Positions 30,397 to 31,208 of a DNA stretch of 31,208 nucleotides are shown piece by piece (position 1 is the stretch's first letter; every line of letters starts with the position of its first letter). Under the pieces are notes generated by a model, which made no database searches, was not told the origin of the DNA, and saw only the letters and a list, made by a program, of their open reading frames with translations. This DNA comes from an uncultured Lachnospiraceae bacterium (GTDB lineage Bacteria > Bacillota > Clostridia > Lachnospirales > Lachnospiraceae). The translations under genes and the position numbers were made by a program. Where the stretch lies: NCBI GenBank assembly GCA_910585075.1, contig CAJUED010000045.1, forward strand, positions 1 through 31,208, read 5' to 3'.

Positions 30397-31208
30397 ATGA
30401 TACAGGAAGCTGTCAGAAAATTAGTTGTATATGGGATGAAGACAGGACTTGTTTCCGATGAAGATAAGATTTACGTTACCAATCAGCTCCTTGAGCTGTT
30501 TGAACTGGATGAGCTCTTGGAAATCAGCGGAGAACAGGCGGCTGAAATTGAGAAAACGGATGTGGAGGACCTGGAGGATATTCTGAAGGATATGCTGGAT
30601 TATGCGTATGAAAAGGGTATTCTCAAGGAAGACGGTGTTGTTTACCGGGACCTGCTGGATACGAGGATTATGAATGTTTTGATGCCCCGTCCTTCGGAGG
30701 TTATCAGAACCTTTCAGGATTATTACACCAAGGACAGCAAAAAGGCCACCGATTATTATTATAAGCTCAGTTGTGATTCCGATTATATCAGGCGTTACAG
30801 GATTAAGAGGGATGTAAAGTGGGTGACAACCACAGAGTATGGGGATTTGGATATCACGATCAATCTTTCCAAGCCTGAGAAAGACCCTAAAGCCATTGCG
30901 GCGGCAAGGCTTGCGAAACAGGCGGGCTATCCCAAGTGTCTGCTTTGTAAGGAAAATGAAGGCTATGCGGGTCGGGTGAACCATCCCGCAAGGCAGAATC
31001 ACAGGATTATTCCCATCACCATTCAGGGGGACAGATGGGGATTTCAGTATTCTCCTTATGTTTACTATAACGAGCACTGTATTGTGTTTAACGGACAGCA
31101 TATTCCCATGAAGATTGACAGAGGAGCTTTCTGCAAGCTGTTTGATTTTGTAAAGCTGTTCCCTCATTATTTTGTGGGTTCCAATGCGGATCTGCCTATT
31201 GTGGGCGG
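30397..31208 (+). CDS. galT: UDP-glucose-hexose-1-phosphate uridylyltransferase, class II (partial)
   Basis: The first ~270 residues are present (start MIQEAVRKLVVYGMKTG) and the gene runs off the right edge. PKCLLCKENEGYAGRVNHPARQNHR, FQYSPYVYYNEHCIVF and LFPHYFVGSNADLPIVGG are typical of the Firmicute class II GalT (about 490-500 aa). It exchanges UMP between UDP-glucose and galactose-1-phosphate in the Leloir pathway. GGAGG lies 10 nt before the ATG. The catalytic His-x-His region is beyond the window. Confidence 0.95.
   Translation, partial: MIQEAVRKLVVYGMKTGLVSDEDKIYVTNQLLELFELDELLEISGEQAAEIEKTDVEDLEDILKDMLDYAYEKGILKEDGVVYRDLLDTRIMNVLMPRPSEVIRTFQDYYTKDSKKATDYYYKLSCDSDYIRRYRIKRDVKWVTTTEYGDLDITINLSKPEKDPKAIAAARLAKQAGYPKCLLCKENEGYAGRVNHPARQNHRIIPITIQGDRWGFQYSPYVYYNEHCIVFNGQHIPMKIDRGAFCKLFDFVKLFPHYFVGSNADLPIVG

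Overview
The window looks like a chromosomal segment of a Gram-positive, low-to-mid GC Clostridia, most likely a Lachnospiraceae gut anaerobe (Blautia/Dorea/Roseburia-like; the genus is a guess). The evidence is strong AGGAGG-type ribosome-binding sites, a stand-alone IMP cyclohydrolase next to a stand-alone AICAR transformylase under a ZTP riboswitch, a two-gene SufC-SufB pair, class II GalT, DegV and DUF5105-type lipoproteins, and a subtype I-C-like CRISPR repeat.

Layout. (1) 1-480: the leader-distal end of a CRISPR array, with degenerate last repeats, collapsed into a 5'-truncated DUF3990 gene that is followed by a DUF3791 gene. (2) 1.1-5.4 kb: a cytoplasmic beta-lactamase-fold hydrolase (-), a GH3 beta-glucosidase (+) and a lipoprotein (-). 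(3) 5.55-7.9 kb: promoter, ZTP riboswitch with intrinsic terminator, an extra structured leader, then IMP cyclohydrolase and AICAR transformylase. (4) 8.1-15.5 kb, all +: DegV, SufC, SufB, a heterodimeric ABC exporter, a Dabb-domain protein and a lipoprotein. (5) 15.57-15.74 kb: tRNA-Phe(GAA) and tRNA-Gly(TCC) behind a consensus promoter. (6) 15.725-25.831 kb: a ~10.1 kb AT-rich integrated element bounded by a 25-bp direct repeat of the tRNA-Gly 3' end. (7) 25.88-31.2 kb: VanW-family secreted protein, CE2-like SGNH esterase, AraC regulator, galK and partial galT.

The integrated element is the most interesting part. Reading leftwards (-) it carries an XRE regulator, a small beta-rich protein, a membrane protein, a short FtsK/TcpA-like ATPase, a Rep protein with the HUH endonuclease plus superfamily 3 helicase architecture of CRESS-DNA viruses, an unknown protein and a tyrosine integrase. 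Between the ATPase and Rep genes lies a stem-loop next to three GCCTCCGG direct repeats, which looks like a Rep origin. The right half holds a dense cluster of palindromes (possible oriT, single-strand origin or ncRNA), a ribbon-helix-helix (RHH) protein divergent from a SprT-like zinc protease with the same 10-bp palindrome in front of each, two unknown genes, and a tandem duplication of a Cro-like regulator with palindromic operators. I read it as an integrative mobilizable element in which a CRESS-type Rep is replication initiator and/or relaxase.

The metabolic genes are ordinary: purine synthesis steps 9-10 gated by ZTP, Fe-S assembly, fatty-acid binding, and galactoside and acetylated-glycan use.
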